Of a stretch of 64,000 bases of DNA, positions 53,139 through 62,624 are shown one piece after another. Each line of letters starts with the position of its first letter. Position 1 is the stretch's first letter. The translations under genes and the position numbers were made by a program. The stretch is taken from assembly GCF_900250075.1 (NCBI RefSeq), contig NZ_LT977071.1:2313901-2377900 (forward strand). Reading direction: 5' to 3'. The stretch is from Cupriavidus taiwanensis. GTDB lineage: Bacteria; Pseudomonadota; Gammaproteobacteria; Burkholderiales; Burkholderiaceae. The notes beneath the pieces were generated by a model. It saw only the letters and a list, made by a program, of their open reading frames with translations. It was not told the DNA's origin and made no database searches.

Positions 53139-54074
53139 ATGAGCAAGATCGGCTTTATCGGGCTTGGCGTGATGGGCAAGCCCATGGTGCGGCACCTGGT
53201 CGACGGCGGGCATAGCGTGTTCGCCCATAGCCGCAGCGGCGTGCCGCAAGACCTGCAGGATACCGGCGTGAAGGCCTGTGCCAGCGCCGAGGACGTCGCC
53301 AGGCAGTCGGAGACCATCATCCTGATGCTGCCCGACACGCCCGACGTGGAGAAGGTGCTGTTCGGCGAGCGCGGCGTCGCCGATGGCCTGGCCGATACCG
53401 CGGGCGGCGTCACGGTGATCGACATGAGCTCGATCTCGCCGATCGCCACGCGCGAGTTCGCGCGCTGCATCGAGGCGATTGGCGCGGACTATGTCGACGC
53501 GCCGGTGTCGGGCGGCGAAGTCGGTGCCAGGGCCGGCACCTTGTCGATCATGGCCGGCGGCAAGCCGGAGGTGTTCGACCGCGTGCTGCCCATCCTGCAG
53601 CTGATGGGCAAGAACATCACGCGCGTGGGCGCGGCCGGCGACGGCCAGGTGGCGAAGGTGGCCAACCAGGTGATCGTGGCGCTGACCATCGAGGCGGTCG
53701 GCGAGGCACTGGTGCTGGCGGCCCGCGCCGGCGCCGACCCGGCGCGGGTGCGCGAGGCGCTGATGGGCGGCTTTGCCAGTTCGCGCATCCTCGAAGTGCA
53801 TGGCGAACGGATGATCCGCCGCACCTTCGATCCGGGTTTTCGCATCGCGCTGCACCAGAAGGACCTCGAACTGGCGCTGTCGGCCGCGCGCGAGCTGGGC
53901 GTGGGCCTGCCCAATACGGCGTCGTGCCAGCAGCTGTTCAATGTCTGCAACGGGCTGGGCGGCGCGGCCTGGGACCATTCCGGGCTGGTCCGGGCGATCG
54001 AGCACTTGTCTTCATTCGCCCTCGGCGACTCCGACGAGACCGGCGAGAGCAGCGACGGAAGGCCCGCCGGCTAA
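53139..54074 (+). CDS. 3-hydroxyisobutyrate/tartronate-semialdehyde reductase family protein
   Basis: This is a 311-aa beta-hydroxyacid dehydrogenase. It has the N-terminal Rossmann motif GFIGLGVMGKPMVRHL, substrate loop DAPVSGGEVGARAGTLSIMA and catalytic lysine in GQVAKVANQVIVAL. The length and motifs fit GlxR/GarR, which reduces tartronate semialdehyde to glycerate. That would suit galactarate or glyoxylate metabolism nearby. It starts 76 bp after the dehydrogenase gene and ends 17 bp before the EamA gene. Confidence 0.9.
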   Translation: MSKIGFIGLGVMGKPMVRHLVDGGHSVFAHSRSGVPQDLQDTGVKACASAEDVARQSETIILMLPDTPDVEKVLFGERGVADGLADTAGGVTVIDMSSISPIATREFARCIEAIGADYVDAPVSGGEVGARAGTLSIMAGGKPEVFDRVLPILQLMGKNITRVGAAGDGQVAKVANQVIVALTIEAVGEALVLAARAGADPARVREALMGGFASSRILEVHGERMIRRTFDPGFRIALHQKDLELALSAARELGVGLPNTASCQQLFNVCNGLGGAAWDHSGLVRAIEHLSSFALGDSDETGESSDGRPAG

Positions 54075-54091
54075 GCGCAAGACCGGCCCGC

Positions 54092-54961
54092 ATGCCGCAT
54101 GCAAACACCGCGCTGCTGACCGCGCTGGCGATGCTGGCGTTCGCCGGCAATTCGCTGCTGTGCCGGCTGGCGCTGAAGGGCACCACCATCGACGCCGGCA
54201 CCTTCACGCTGGCGCGCGTCGCGGCCGCGGCGGCGGTGTTGTGGCTGATCGTGGTGGCGCGGCGGCAGGCCGGACGCCACGGCGCGGGCGCCATGACGCT
54301 GGGCGGCAACTGGGTATCGGCGCTGGCGCTGTTCTGCTATGCCGCGGCGTTTTCGTTCGCGTATGAACGCCTCAGCGCCGGCACCGGCGCGCTGCTGCTG
54401 TTCGCCGCGGTGCAGGCCACCATGACGGGCTATGGGCTCTACTCCGGCGAGCCGCTGCGCGCGCAGCAGTGGGTCGGCCTGGCGCTGGCACTGACCGGCC
54501 TGGTCTGGCTGATGCTGCCGAGCCTGGCGACGCCGCCGCTGGCCTCATCGCTGCTGATGATTGCGGCGGGCATCGCCTGGGGCGTTTATTCGCTGCGTGG
54601 CAAGCGCGCCGCGGATCCGGTCGAGACCACCGCGGGCAACTTCGTGCGCGCCGTGCCCATGGCGCTGGCCCTCGGTGCGGCGATCCAGGCGCAGCGCTCG
54701 CTGGATGCCCCGGGACTCGCCTATGCGGTGGTGTCCGGCGCCATCACCTCGGGGCTTGGCTATGTGATCTGGTACGCCGCGGTGCCGCGCCTGCGCGCCG
54801 CGACCGCGGCCACCGTGCAGCTGAGCGTGCCGGTCATCGCCGCGGTGGGCGGCACCGCGTGGCTCGGCGAGGACCTGACCTTGCGGCTGGCGCTGAGCGC
54901 GGCGGCGGTGCTGGGCGGCATCGCGCTGGTGATCCTGGGCAAGCGGGCCGAGCGCGCCTAG
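54092..54961 (+). CDS. EamA/DMT-family transporter
   Basis: This is a 289-aa membrane protein of ten predicted helices in two EamA repeats (ALLTALAMLAFAGNSLLCRL in the first; SLLMIAAGIAWGVYSLRGKR in the second). Members export amino acids, metabolites or drugs by proton exchange. Its stop overlaps the convergent flavin-reductase stop by 4 bp. Confidence 0.88.
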   Translation: MPHANTALLTALAMLAFAGNSLLCRLALKGTTIDAGTFTLARVAAAAAVLWLIVVARRQAGRHGAGAMTLGGNWVSALALFCYAAAFSFAYERLSAGTGALLLFAAVQATMTGYGLYSGEPLRAQQWVGLALALTGLVWLMLPSLATPPLASSLLMIAAGIAWGVYSLRGKRAADPVETTAGNFVRAVPMALALGAAIQAQRSLDAPGLAYAVVSGAITSGLGYVIWYAAVPRLRAATAATVQLSVPVIAAVGGTAWLGEDLTLRLALSAAAVLGGIALVILGKRAERA

Positions 54962-55533
54962 CCCGAGCGGGGTACGCGCGCGTCGGCAAAGCCGCCGCCA
55001 TGGAACACCAGTGGCATGCCCGGCGCGGCGCCATAGGCCACCACTTCCACGACGAACAGCACGTGGTCCCCCACCGTGCGCACCGAGCGATGCCGGCAGA
55101 TAAAGTATGCCAGCGTGCCGTCGATCAGCACCGTGCCGCACGGGCCGGGGCGATGGGCAATGCCGGCGAAGCGATCTTCGGCAGGCGCCGCAAAGCGCCG
55201 GCACACATCCAGCTGGGCGCTGCCCAGCACGTTGATCGCGTGGCAGGGCGCGGCGCGCAACACCGGCAGGCTGCCTGAGCTTCGCGCTAGGCACCACAGC
55301 AGCAACGGCGGCGCCAGCGACACGGAAGCGAACGCATTGATGGTCACGCCGACCGGGCGGCCATCGGCGCCGGCGGCGGTGACTACGGTCACGCCGGTGG
55401 CAAACTGCCCCAGCGCATCGCGCAAGGCGCGGCGCGCCGCGCCATCGTGGCCGATGGCGCAGGCGTCTTCGCCCTGGCCGCTGTCATTGCAGGCCTCGGT
55501 GTCGTAGGAGAGCTGGGCCAGGGCGGACATCAT
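54958..55533 (-). CDS. Flavin reductase family protein
   Basis: This is a 191-aa flavin:NADH reductase of the HpaC/split-barrel type (FATGVTVVTAAGADGRPVGV, then NAFASVSLAPPLLLWCLARS and the C-terminal HGGGFADARVP). It supplies reduced FMN or FAD to a partner monooxygenase. It follows the acyl-CoA-dehydrogenase-like gene with a 4-bp overlap, which fixes the pairing. Confidence 0.92.
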   Translation of the reverse strand: MMSALAQLSYDTEACNDSGQGEDACAIGHDGAARRALRDALGQFATGVTVVTAAGADGRPVGVTINAFASVSLAPPLLLWCLARSSGSLPVLRAAPCHAINVLGSAQLDVCRRFAAPAEDRFAGIAHRPGPCGTVLIDGTLAYFICRHRSVRTVGDHVLFVVEVVAYGAAPGMPLVFHGGGFADARVPRSG

Positions 55534-56708
55534 TGCGCTGCCGTGCGCACCTCGCCGGGGGGCGCATCGATATCCAGCCCCAGCGCCATGCGTCCGGCGT
55601 ACTCCTGCTGGGCCCCGGCCTGCAGCGGATGGAAGCGTGCGCCCTGCGCATCGCGGAAGCGCCGCTCCAGGCCGGCATCGCGATAGAAGCCCGCGCCGCC
55701 GGCAAGGTCCATCGCCGCTTCCACCGTCGCCAGCACCGCGCGCGCCGCCAGCGTGCGGGCGCTCATGATGCGGCTGGTGGTGATCGCGCCGGGTGCCTGG
55801 CCGGCGGCGGCCGCGAACATCGCATCGAGCGCCAGCTGCGCGGCATCCGCTTCATTGCACAGCAGTCCCGCGGCCTCGACCGCATGCGCGTTCAGGCGCC
55901 GCTGGCGCGCCAGCTGCAGCGCGATATCCCGCGCGGCCTCGGCGATGCCGACGTAGACGGCGTAGATCAGCGGCAACGCGATCATCGCCACCGTATGCAT
56001 CATCGGATGCCACACGCCTTGCGGCCGGCGCGCGGCAACGGCGGTGTCGGGCACCAGCACGCCTTCCAGCATGACATCGTGCGAGCCGGTGCCGCGCATG
56101 CCCAGCGTGTGCCAGTTCGACAGCACGCGCACGCCCGGCGTCTTCATCGGCAACGCGAAATGCAGCACGGTGGGACCGGCCTGCGGGTCGTCATAGACCG
56201 CGCAGGTCATGAACAGGTCCGCCACCGGCGCGCCGCTGGCGAAGATCTTGCGCGCGTCGACGCGATAGCCGCCGTCGACGCGCGTAGCCTTGCCGCTGCC
56301 TTGCAGCCAGTCGGAGCCGCCGCTGCCGAGCAACACCAGCTGCTCGGCGCCGACGCGCTTGAGCAGGCCTTCCACCGGCGCTTGCTGATTGCGCCAGCGC
56401 CATGCGGCCGTGGCCACCGGATGCGTATGCATGGCAAAGGCCAGCGCGGTCGAGCCGCAGTACTTGCCCAGTTCGCGCAGCACCGCGCCAAGCTCCTGGT
56501 GCGACAGCCCGGCGCCGCCCAGCTCTTGCGGCACCGCCGCGGCAAAGAAGCGGTGCGCGCGCAGGTCGTCATAGTTGGCGCTGACGAACTGCTCGCTCGC
56601 GTCGATCTCGGGCGCGCGGCCATCGAAGGTGCGGCCCAGCGTTGCGGCAAGGCCGATCCAGTCGGCCTGCGCGCCGGCGCTGGCATCCGCTGCGGAAAGG
56701 GTTTCCAT
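55530..56708 (-). CDS. Flavin-dependent monooxygenase of the acyl-CoA dehydrogenase fold
   Basis: This is a 392-aa protein with the acyl-CoA dehydrogenase fold: N-terminal helical domain, middle beta domain (GYRVDARKIFASGAPVADLF, WHTLGMRGTGSHDVML) and C-terminal four-helix domain (AGGAGFYRDAGLERRFRDAQ). Pairing with a flavin reductase marks it as a two-component monooxygenase (DszC/SfnC-like), not a true dehydrogenase. Likely substrates are thiophenes, sulfones or aliphatic sulfonates. The divergent AraC gene may control it. Confidence 0.87.
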   Translation of the reverse strand: METLSAADASAGAQADWIGLAATLGRTFDGRAPEIDASEQFVSANYDDLRAHRFFAAAVPQELGGAGLSHQELGAVLRELGKYCGSTALAFAMHTHPVATAAWRWRNQQAPVEGLLKRVGAEQLVLLGSGGSDWLQGSGKATRVDGGYRVDARKIFASGAPVADLFMTCAVYDDPQAGPTVLHFALPMKTPGVRVLSNWHTLGMRGTGSHDVMLEGVLVPDTAVAARRPQGVWHPMMHTVAMIALPLIYAVYVGIAEAARDIALQLARQRRLNAHAVEAAGLLCNEADAAQLALDAMFAAAAGQAPGAITTSRIMSARTLAARAVLATVEAAMDLAGGAGFYRDAGLERRFRDAQGARFHPLQAGAQQEYAGRMALGLDIDAPPGEVRTAAQ

Positions 56709-56855
56709 GGTGTTGTCTCCGTCCGGTTATGGTGCGTGTCCCGCGCCGTTGTACGGCCACGGGCACGGTGCTAGTATCGGAGCCCGGTCCCCTCGCCCGT
56801 ATGATCGGGCGTCCGGCTTTCTTGCGCGAAACCCCGGATCTGGAGGAATGTGGCC

Positions 56856-57842
56856 ATGGATGCCTTGTCCGACCTCTTGCGCGCCGTGCAACTGAGCGGT
56901 GCCGTGTTCCTGAACGGCGAATTCAAATCACCGTGGTGCCTGATCAGTGAAGCCGATGCTGAATTGCGCGCCGCGTTCCTGCCGCGCGCCGACCGCGTGG
57001 TCTCGTATCACCTGATCACCGAAGGTGTCTGCTGGGCGCGCCTGGTCGACGACACCGGCCCCGGGGTGCGCGTCGAAGCCGGCGAATTGCTGGTGGTGCC
57101 GCAGGGCGAGCCGCATGTGCTTGGCAGCGACCTCCACCTGCAGCCCTTGCCTTCCGCGCCGCTGGTGTATGACCTGCTGCGCAACAGTCCCGGCGAAGTC
57201 ATGCGGGTCTCGTACGGCGGCGGCGGCGAACACACGCGCATGGTCTGCGGCTTTCTCGGGTTCGACGACACCATGGGCAATCCGCTGCTGACGTCGCTGC
57301 CGCGGCTGTTCAAGGTAGGTCTGGGGAGCGGGCTGGAATCCGCGTGGCTGGCCTCGGCGCTGGCCTTCGCCACCTCGGAGGCGGCGGAACCGCGCGCCGG
57401 CAGCGCCACCGTGCTGGCCAAGCTGTCGGAACTGCTCTTCGTGCAGGCGGTGCGGCGCTGCATCGACACCCTGCCGGCCAATGAAAGCGGCTGGCTCGCC
57501 GCGCTGCGCGACCGCTACGTGGCGCGTGCGCTGTCGCGCATGCATGCGCGGCCGGCCTATCCGTGGACTGTCGACGAACTGGCCGGCAACGTAGGCCTGT
57601 CGCGCTCGGCGCTGGCGCAGCGCTTCACCGACCTGCTGGGGCAGCCGCCGATGCAGTACCTCGCGCACTGGCGCCTGCGCACCGCCGCGGCCGAGCTGCG
57701 CAGCGGCAACCGCTCGATCAGCGAGGTCGCCGGCGCGGTCGGCTATGACTCCGAGGCCGCCTTCAGCCGGGCCTTCAAGCGTGAATTCGGATTGCCGCCG
57801 GCCAGCTGGCGGCGCAACTGCACCGAGGCGGCGCACGCATGA
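56856..57842 (+). CDS. AraC-family transcriptional regulator
   Basis: This is a 328-aa regulator. An N-terminal cupin-like ligand domain (GVRVEAGELLVVPQGEPHVL) spans about residues 1-190. The C-terminal AraC double helix-turn-helix is at about 225-320 (LAGNVGLSRSALAQRFTDLL; ISEVAGAVGYDSEAAFSRAF). ATG 56856 has GGAGG 9 bp upstream. It is divergent from the flavin monooxygenase pair, 147 bp away, its most likely target. Confidence 0.92.
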   Translation: MDALSDLLRAVQLSGAVFLNGEFKSPWCLISEADAELRAAFLPRADRVVSYHLITEGVCWARLVDDTGPGVRVEAGELLVVPQGEPHVLGSDLHLQPLPSAPLVYDLLRNSPGEVMRVSYGGGGEHTRMVCGFLGFDDTMGNPLLTSLPRLFKVGLGSGLESAWLASALAFATSEAAEPRAGSATVLAKLSELLFVQAVRRCIDTLPANESGWLAALRDRYVARALSRMHARPAYPWTVDELAGNVGLSRSALAQRFTDLLGQPPMQYLAHWRLRTAAAELRSGNRSISEVAGAVGYDSEAAFSRAFKREFGLPPASWRRNCTEAAHA

Positions 57843-57844
57843 AT

Positions 57845-57875
57845 GAAAACGGCCCGCGCCTGGGGCACGGGCCGT
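57845..57875 (-). terminator. Terminator of the entericidin-like gene
   Basis: ACGGCCCG (57849-57856) pairs with CGGGCCGT (57868-57875), followed on the minus strand by TTTT. It lies just past the stop of the minus-strand lipoprotein gene and beside the AraC stop. Confidence 0.7.
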
Positions 57876-57904
57876 CGACCGGCCACCACGTGGCGGTCAG
57901 TGTC

Positions 57905-58048
57905 TTACATTTTCTGCTTGGTGCTTTCCGCCGCGCCCTGCACCTTCTCGCCGCCGCGCTCGATATCCTTGCCGGCACCGGCCATGGTGTTGCAACCCGT
58001 GACCAGCAGCATGCCAGCGAGGGCAAACAGTGCGTATAGCTTTCTCAT
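57905..58048 (-). CDS. Entericidin-family lipoprotein
   Basis: This is a 47-aa lipoprotein. The signal sequence MRKLYALFALAGMLLVTGCN ends in a lipobox (LVTGC), and the mature part (NTMAGAGKDIERGGEKVQGA) matches entericidin A/B-like peptides. It has a clear AAGGAGA ribosome site. It is anchored in the envelope and usually stress- or starvation-induced. Confidence 0.9.
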   Translation of the reverse strand: MRKLYALFALAGMLLVTGCNTMAGAGKDIERGGEKVQGAAESTKQKM

Positions 58049-58362
58049 GATGATCTCCTTGCTTCGTGTGGATGCGGCATGCGCCGCCAGGATAGAAGAG
58101 CTCGGAATGGCTTGACCGGGCAGCCTGTTGCCCAACCGGCAATTGGATCGTAGCAATCCGTAGCACGACGAAAAGTCGGCATTCGTCCTACCGCGATGTC
58201 AGCAGAACGCGCGACATGCCACGGCGCCATGCCGCACTACGACGGTGCCAAACCCGGCGTGCCGGCTGGTCCCGAATATGCTTGTAGGACTGCCACCGAT
58301 AGCCCGCGCCCGCGGGATCCTATAAAACCCCAATGTCACTGCCAGCCATCACGGAGAACACC
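58049..58362. other. 314-bp intergenic region
   Basis: This region lies between divergent small genes (entericidin minus, DUF2188-like plus) and should carry both promoters. No gene or strong repeat was seen. Confidence 0.4.
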
Positions 58363-58635
58363 ATGACGTCACGCAGCATCCATGTGCTTCCCGCCACGAC
58401 CGGCGACTCCGAATACGCCAGCGAGGGGGAATGGGCGCTTACCATCGAGGGCCTGGAAAGCGGCCCCGACGACGCGGCATTGCACTTCCCGACGCAGGAA
58501 GCCGCCATCGCTGCCGGCTGGATGCGTGCCCGCGAGGATGGCGTGTCGCTGTGCATCCATGGCCGCGACGGCCTGGTGCGTGAACGCAAGATCTACTGCC
58601 GCGATGGCCGCGGCAATGCCCGCCTCGGCCGCTAG
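58363..58635 (+). CDS. DUF2188-like small protein
   Basis: This is a 90-aa protein. Its end, CIHGRDGLVRERKIYCRDGR, matches the H-x-(R/K)-DG-x-IRE-type C-terminus of DUF2188 proteins, with an EAAIAAGWMRAREDG helix before it. ATG 58363 is preceded by CGGAGAA. A stress-linked role is known for some relatives, but the function is undefined. Confidence 0.75.
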   Translation: MTSRSIHVLPATTGDSEYASEGEWALTIEGLESGPDDAALHFPTQEAAIAAGWMRAREDGVSLCIHGRDGLVRERKIYCRDGRGNARLGR

Positions 58636-58844
58636 CGGCGTCTAGGCTGGCCCGCCGTCGCGGTGCCAGCTGCCTCGCCATCATTGCCTTGCGTGCCCGC
58701 TGACACAGCGGGCCGCAACCGTTCATTGCGCCGGATGCATTGAGTCGCATCAAAGTGTCGCGCATCTTCTGCTGAAAACCTCGGGTCCACCGCCAATACT
58801 GGAGTCAGGCCACTGGCCGACGACCAGGACAACCGAGACCCGCC

Positions 58845-59045
58845 ATGCGTTTTCTTCTTCTCCGATACCGTCCGCTGGACATCTATCCCGACCCGCTCGA
58901 CGCCAGGGTGGCGGAACTGCACGATCTTGCCGAAGACATCCAGGATCGCCACGCACGCAAGTGGCGCCGGCATGGCTCCATGCTGACCCGGCATGACGGC
59001 GCGCAACCGGGCTATCCCACCGGCGACCCGAAAACGCGGCACTGA
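58845..59045 (+). CDS. Possible small hypothetical protein
   Basis: This is a 66-aa basic frame (MRFLLLRYRPLDIYPDPLDA and on) with a helical middle (RVAELHDLAEDIQDRHARKW). No clear ribosome site was seen, but composition is protein-like and the frame on the other strand is poorer. Confidence 0.4.
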   Translation: MRFLLLRYRPLDIYPDPLDARVAELHDLAEDIQDRHARKWRRHGSMLTRHDGAQPGYPTGDPKTRH

Positions 59046-59199
59046 TGCGCCGTGCAAGGACATTGCCTTTTCTGGCAGGAATGTGAACAAGTGTCATATC
59101 GGGTTGGCAAGACCATGACCCCTGCTGAAGAATGGTTATCCGCAGGCAAGGAACCCGATCGGCGGGTTCGCTGCCGCACCATTTTTCTGACGCAGCGAC

Positions 59200-59538
59200 A
59201 TGAATCGAACCACCCGGGAATGCGTGATGGCGTTGATTTCCAGCCTGCGTGCCAATGGGCCCATGCCCCGGCACCGGCTCGCCACCGCCAGCCGCCTGAG
59301 CGCCGCGGAACTGACCCGCGCGCTCAAATCCGCCCGCCAGATGGGCGTCGTGGCCTATGACGGCGAGCCCGACCTGCCAGCCGCGGCCGAAACTCCGCTG
59401 GTGCTGACCGGCCGGCCGTTACCGCCGCCCCGGCGCGTCACTCCCGCGCCGCGCGACAACACCCCGCACTTCGAGCCACTGCTGGATGTCTGGGGCATCG
59501 CCCGGCCCGCCACGCTGCGGCGCGGACACGCTTCCTGA
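59200..59538 (+). CDS. Small winged-helix-like hypothetical protein
   Basis: This is a 112-aa protein whose first 60 residues (TRECVMALISSLRANGPMPR, then LATASRLSAAELTRALKSAR) have the pattern of a winged helix with a helix-turn-helix. The Pro/Arg-rich tail is likely flexible. It may bind DNA. It is followed after 182 bp by the PLD-VTT gene. Confidence 0.65.
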   Translation: MNRTTRECVMALISSLRANGPMPRHRLATASRLSAAELTRALKSARQMGVVAYDGEPDLPAAAETPLVLTGRPLPPPRRVTPAPRDNTPHFEPLLDVWGIARPATLRRGHAS

Positions 59539-59720
59539 CACGCTTCCTGACCGGCTCCATGCCCTTCGGCACGCTGGCTCGCGCGTGCCGTTCTTACAAA
59601 GGCAGGTAAGGCGCACACGCAAAAGTCGAGCCCGGCGCGCCGGCAACGGGCGCTTGCGCAGGGTACGGAACTTGCGCGACGCTTCAGGCTATGGCTTTCG
59701 CTTCCCCCTGAGCGTGCGCA

Positions 59721-61994
59721 ATGAGGCAATACCATCCGCCCGGCACCACGGCGTCTTCAGCGCCCACGGCGTCGCCACCACCGCATGATCCCGCCTCGCC
59801 GCCCGGCTTCCAGCTCGAACCCGGGCGCAACTGCTGGCGCGTCGAACCGTGCCGGCGCTTTGCCATGCTGGTCGACGCCGACGCCTATTTCCGCGCGCTG
59901 CGCGAGGCGCTGCCGCTGGCCGAGCACACCATCTTCATCCTGGGCTGGGACATCGACAGCCGCATGGAACTGGTCCCCGCCGGCGCGCAGGATGGCCTGC
60001 CGCCGGGGCTGCGCGACTTTCTGTGCGCGCTGGCCGACCGCCGCCCCAACCTGCGCATCTACATCCTGAGCTGGGACTACGCCATGGTGATGGCGATGGA
60101 GCGCGAATGGCTGCCCTCGGCCAGCGCGCACTGGCAGGCGCACCGGCATCTGTCGTTCCTGCTGGACGGCAATCATCCTCCCGGCGCATCGCACCACCAG
60201 AAGGTGGTGGTGCTCGACAACAAGGTCGCCTTCGTCGGCGGGCTGGACCTGACGCTGCGCCGCTGGGACGACAACCAGCACGCGCCCGGCGCGCCGCTGC
60301 GCATGGCCGAGGGGCGACCCTACGCGCCGTTCCATGACGTGCAGTGCGCGGTCGACGGCAGCGCGGCCGCGGCGCTCGGCAAGCTGTGCGCGGAGCGCTG
60401 GCTGCGCGCCAGCGGCAGCCAGCCGCGGCCGGTGGCACCGACCTCGTCGGATCCGTGGCCGCCGAGCCTGGCGCCAGAGCTGACCGACGTGCGCGTGGGC
60501 ATCGCCCGCACCATGCCGATGTGCGAGGACGAGCCCGGCGTCAGCGAGATCCGCATGCTGCTGCGCGATGCCATCGCCTCGGCCCGGCACAGCATCTACA
60601 TGGAGAACCAGTACTTCAGCTCCGGCGAGATCGCCAAGGCGCTGGCCGCGCGGCTGGGGCACGAGGACGGCCCGGATATCGTGCTGGTGTCGCGCCGCAA
60701 CGAGAGCGGCTGGCTCGAGGCCCACAGCATGGGCGTGCTGCGCGCGCGCCTCTACCGGCAGCTGCGCGCGGCCGACAAGTTCGATCGCTTCCGCCTGTAC
60801 TGCCCGACGATCCCCAACCTGCACCCCGAATGCGTCAACGTCCACAGCAAGGTGACGGTGATCGACGACGACTTCCTCACCATCGGTTCCTCCAATCTCA
60901 GCAACCGCTCGCTGGGGCTGGACACCGAGTGCAATATCGTCGTGGTCTCTGGCGGCGAGCCGCGCATCCAGGCCGCCATCGCCGCGATGCGCGCGCGGCT
61001 GCTGGGCGAACACCTGGAGGTATCGCCCGAAGCGTTCCAGGCCGAGGTGGCCGCCACGCGCAGCGTGCTCGGCGCGATCCGGAACCTGCAGCGCAGCGAC
61101 GGCCGCTCGCTGGAAGACTATGTGCCGCCGCTGCCCGACGATGTCGATGCCGCGTCACCGGCGGCCAACCTGCTGGACCCGATCGAGCCGATCGACAGCG
61201 ACCAGGTGCTGGCCGAGTTCGTCAGCCACGAGGCGCGCCCGCGCGTGCTCGGGCGCGTGGGGGTGATGGTGGCGCTGGCGCTGCTGATGGCGGGGCTGGC
61301 CTTTGCGTGGCGCTATACGCCGCTGCGCGAGTGGGCGGATTTCCGTGCCTTGCTGGGCGCCATCGAGCGCGTCGACGAGATGCCGCTGGCGCCCCTGGCC
61401 ATGATGGGGGTCTACCTGGCCGGTGCGGTGACGATGCTGCCCGTGACGCTGCTGATCCTGGTCACGGTGGTCGTGTTCGGCCCGCTCTACGGCGCCGTGC
61501 TGGCCCTGTGCGGCACGGTGCTAAGCACCGGCGCCGGCTATCTGGCCGGGCGGCTGCTGGGGCGCCGCGCCGTGCGCCGCTTTGGCGGCAGGCGGCTGAA
61601 CCGCGTCAGCCACCAGCTGGGCAAGCACGGCGTCGTCGCCATGGTGGTGCTGCGGCTGGTGCCGATCGCACCGTTCTCGCTGGTCAACATGGTGGTGGGC
61701 GCCTCGCGCATCAGCCTGCGCGATTGCCTGATCGGGACCGCGCTGGGGATGTTGCCGGGCATCGTGGTCAGTGCCTTGCTGGTGGACCGGGTCGCCGCCG
61801 CGGCGCGCGACCCGGGGCTGATCACCTTTGCGCTGCTGGCGCTGGTGCTGCTGGTGCCCGCCTCGCTGCTGCTGTTGCTGCGCCGCCGGCGCCGGCGCAA
61901 TGCGGCGCGGCAGAGCGGCGGCCGCCACGACGATCCGCCCGGCCCCGGCTCGCGTTTGTCGCGGCTGGCGCGGATCGCCGGGGAACGCTCCTGA
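59721..61994 (+). CDS. Phospholipase D-like protein fused to a VTT membrane domain
   Basis: This is a 757-aa fusion. Two intact HKD motifs, HHQKVVVLDNKVAFVGG (about residue 157) and HSKVTVIDDDFLTIGSSN (about 373), form a phospholipase D active site. The C-terminal 230 residues hold five or more membrane helices of the VTT (DedA/SNARE-associated) type. The protein probably hydrolyses or transfers phospholipid headgroups at the inner membrane. The fusion occurs across proteobacteria. Confidence 0.92.
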   Translation: MRQYHPPGTTASSAPTASPPPHDPASPPGFQLEPGRNCWRVEPCRRFAMLVDADAYFRALREALPLAEHTIFILGWDIDSRMELVPAGAQDGLPPGLRDFLCALADRRPNLRIYILSWDYAMVMAMEREWLPSASAHWQAHRHLSFLLDGNHPPGASHHQKVVVLDNKVAFVGGLDLTLRRWDDNQHAPGAPLRMAEGRPYAPFHDVQCAVDGSAAAALGKLCAERWLRASGSQPRPVAPTSSDPWPPSLAPELTDVRVGIARTMPMCEDEPGVSEIRMLLRDAIASARHSIYMENQYFSSGEIAKALAARLGHEDGPDIVLVSRRNESGWLEAHSMGVLRARLYRQLRAADKFDRFRLYCPTIPNLHPECVNVHSKVTVIDDDFLTIGSSNLSNRSLGLDTECNIVVVSGGEPRIQAAIAAMRARLLGEHLEVSPEAFQAEVAATRSVLGAIRNLQRSDGRSLEDYVPPLPDDVDAASPAANLLDPIEPIDSDQVLAEFVSHEARPRVLGRVGVMVALALLMAGLAFAWRYTPLREWADFRALLGAIERVDEMPLAPLAMMGVYLAGAVTMLPVTLLILVTVVVFGPLYGAVLALCGTVLSTGAGYLAGRLLGRRAVRRFGGRRLNRVSHQLGKHGVVAMVVLRLVPIAPFSLVNMVVGASRISLRDCLIGTALGMLPGIVVSALLVDRVAAAARDPGLITFALLALVLLVPASLLLLLRRRRRRNAARQSGGRHDDPPGPGSRLSRLARIAGERS

Positions 61995-61997
61995 GAC

Positions 61998-62480
61998 TCA
62001 CGGCTGGCGGCGGTAGGTGGCCTTCACGATCTGCGTCCACTCGCCGTTTTCGCCCTGCATGTACGAAGTCAGCTCGCGGTGGTTGTCGTCGCGGAACGTG
62101 ATCACGTCGCGGTACTGCACCATGCGGCCGTTGCCCGAGCAGTCCGGTCCTTCGGCGCGCAGCGTCAGCTGCTGGCCGCCCGCGTCGAGGTCGCCTTCGT
62201 AGACCCACAGGTGGGTCATCATCGAGCCGATGAAGGTGCCGACAAAGTGCTTGCGCGCCGGATCGTAGCCCAGCGTCATGACCGTCGAAGCCGGGCCGCA
62301 GCCGGGCATGTCGCCCTGGGCTACGCACTGCACCCAGACGTCGCCGATCGCGCTGACCCGCTCCGGAATCTGCCAGGTCTGCACCGGCTGGTCCGGTCCC
62401 ATGACGGCCTCGCCCTCCGCCAACCAGTTGCCAACCAGACGTTGCAGCCAGCGGTGTTCCTTTTGTGCTTCGATTTGCAT
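61998..62480 (-). CDS. DUF1579 domain-containing protein
   Basis: This is a 160-aa lipocalin-like protein (EHRWLQRLVGNWLAEGEAVM, then MTLGYDPARKHFVGTFIGSM) matching DUF1579. ATG 62480 follows GGAGACC. A palindrome about 90 bp upstream may control it. Function is unknown; relatives bind small hydrophobic ligands. Confidence 0.85.
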   Translation of the reverse strand: MQIEAQKEHRWLQRLVGNWLAEGEAVMGPDQPVQTWQIPERVSAIGDVWVQCVAQGDMPGCGPASTVMTLGYDPARKHFVGTFIGSMMTHLWVYEGDLDAGGQQLTLRAEGPDCSGNGRMVQYRDVITFRDDNHRELTSYMQGENGEWTQIVKATYRRQP

Positions 62481-62569
62481 TTTCGGTCTCCAGTGAATGG
62501 GTAACGGCCGGGGTGCGGCGGTTGCCGCGAGCATTTGTGGATGCTGTACACATAGACTAGCAAACGAAA

Positions 62570-62582
62570 TGGACAGCGTCCA
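62570..62582. promoter_or_regulatory. Palindrome upstream of the DUF1579 gene
   Basis: TGGACAGCGTCCA has 5-bp arms with a 3-bp centre, resembling operators of TetR-family repressors. It lies 90 bp before ATG 62480. Confidence 0.4.
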
Positions 62583-62624
62583 CATTAAATTGCAACAGCG
62601 GGCACTGAGGGGGACAGACCGAGC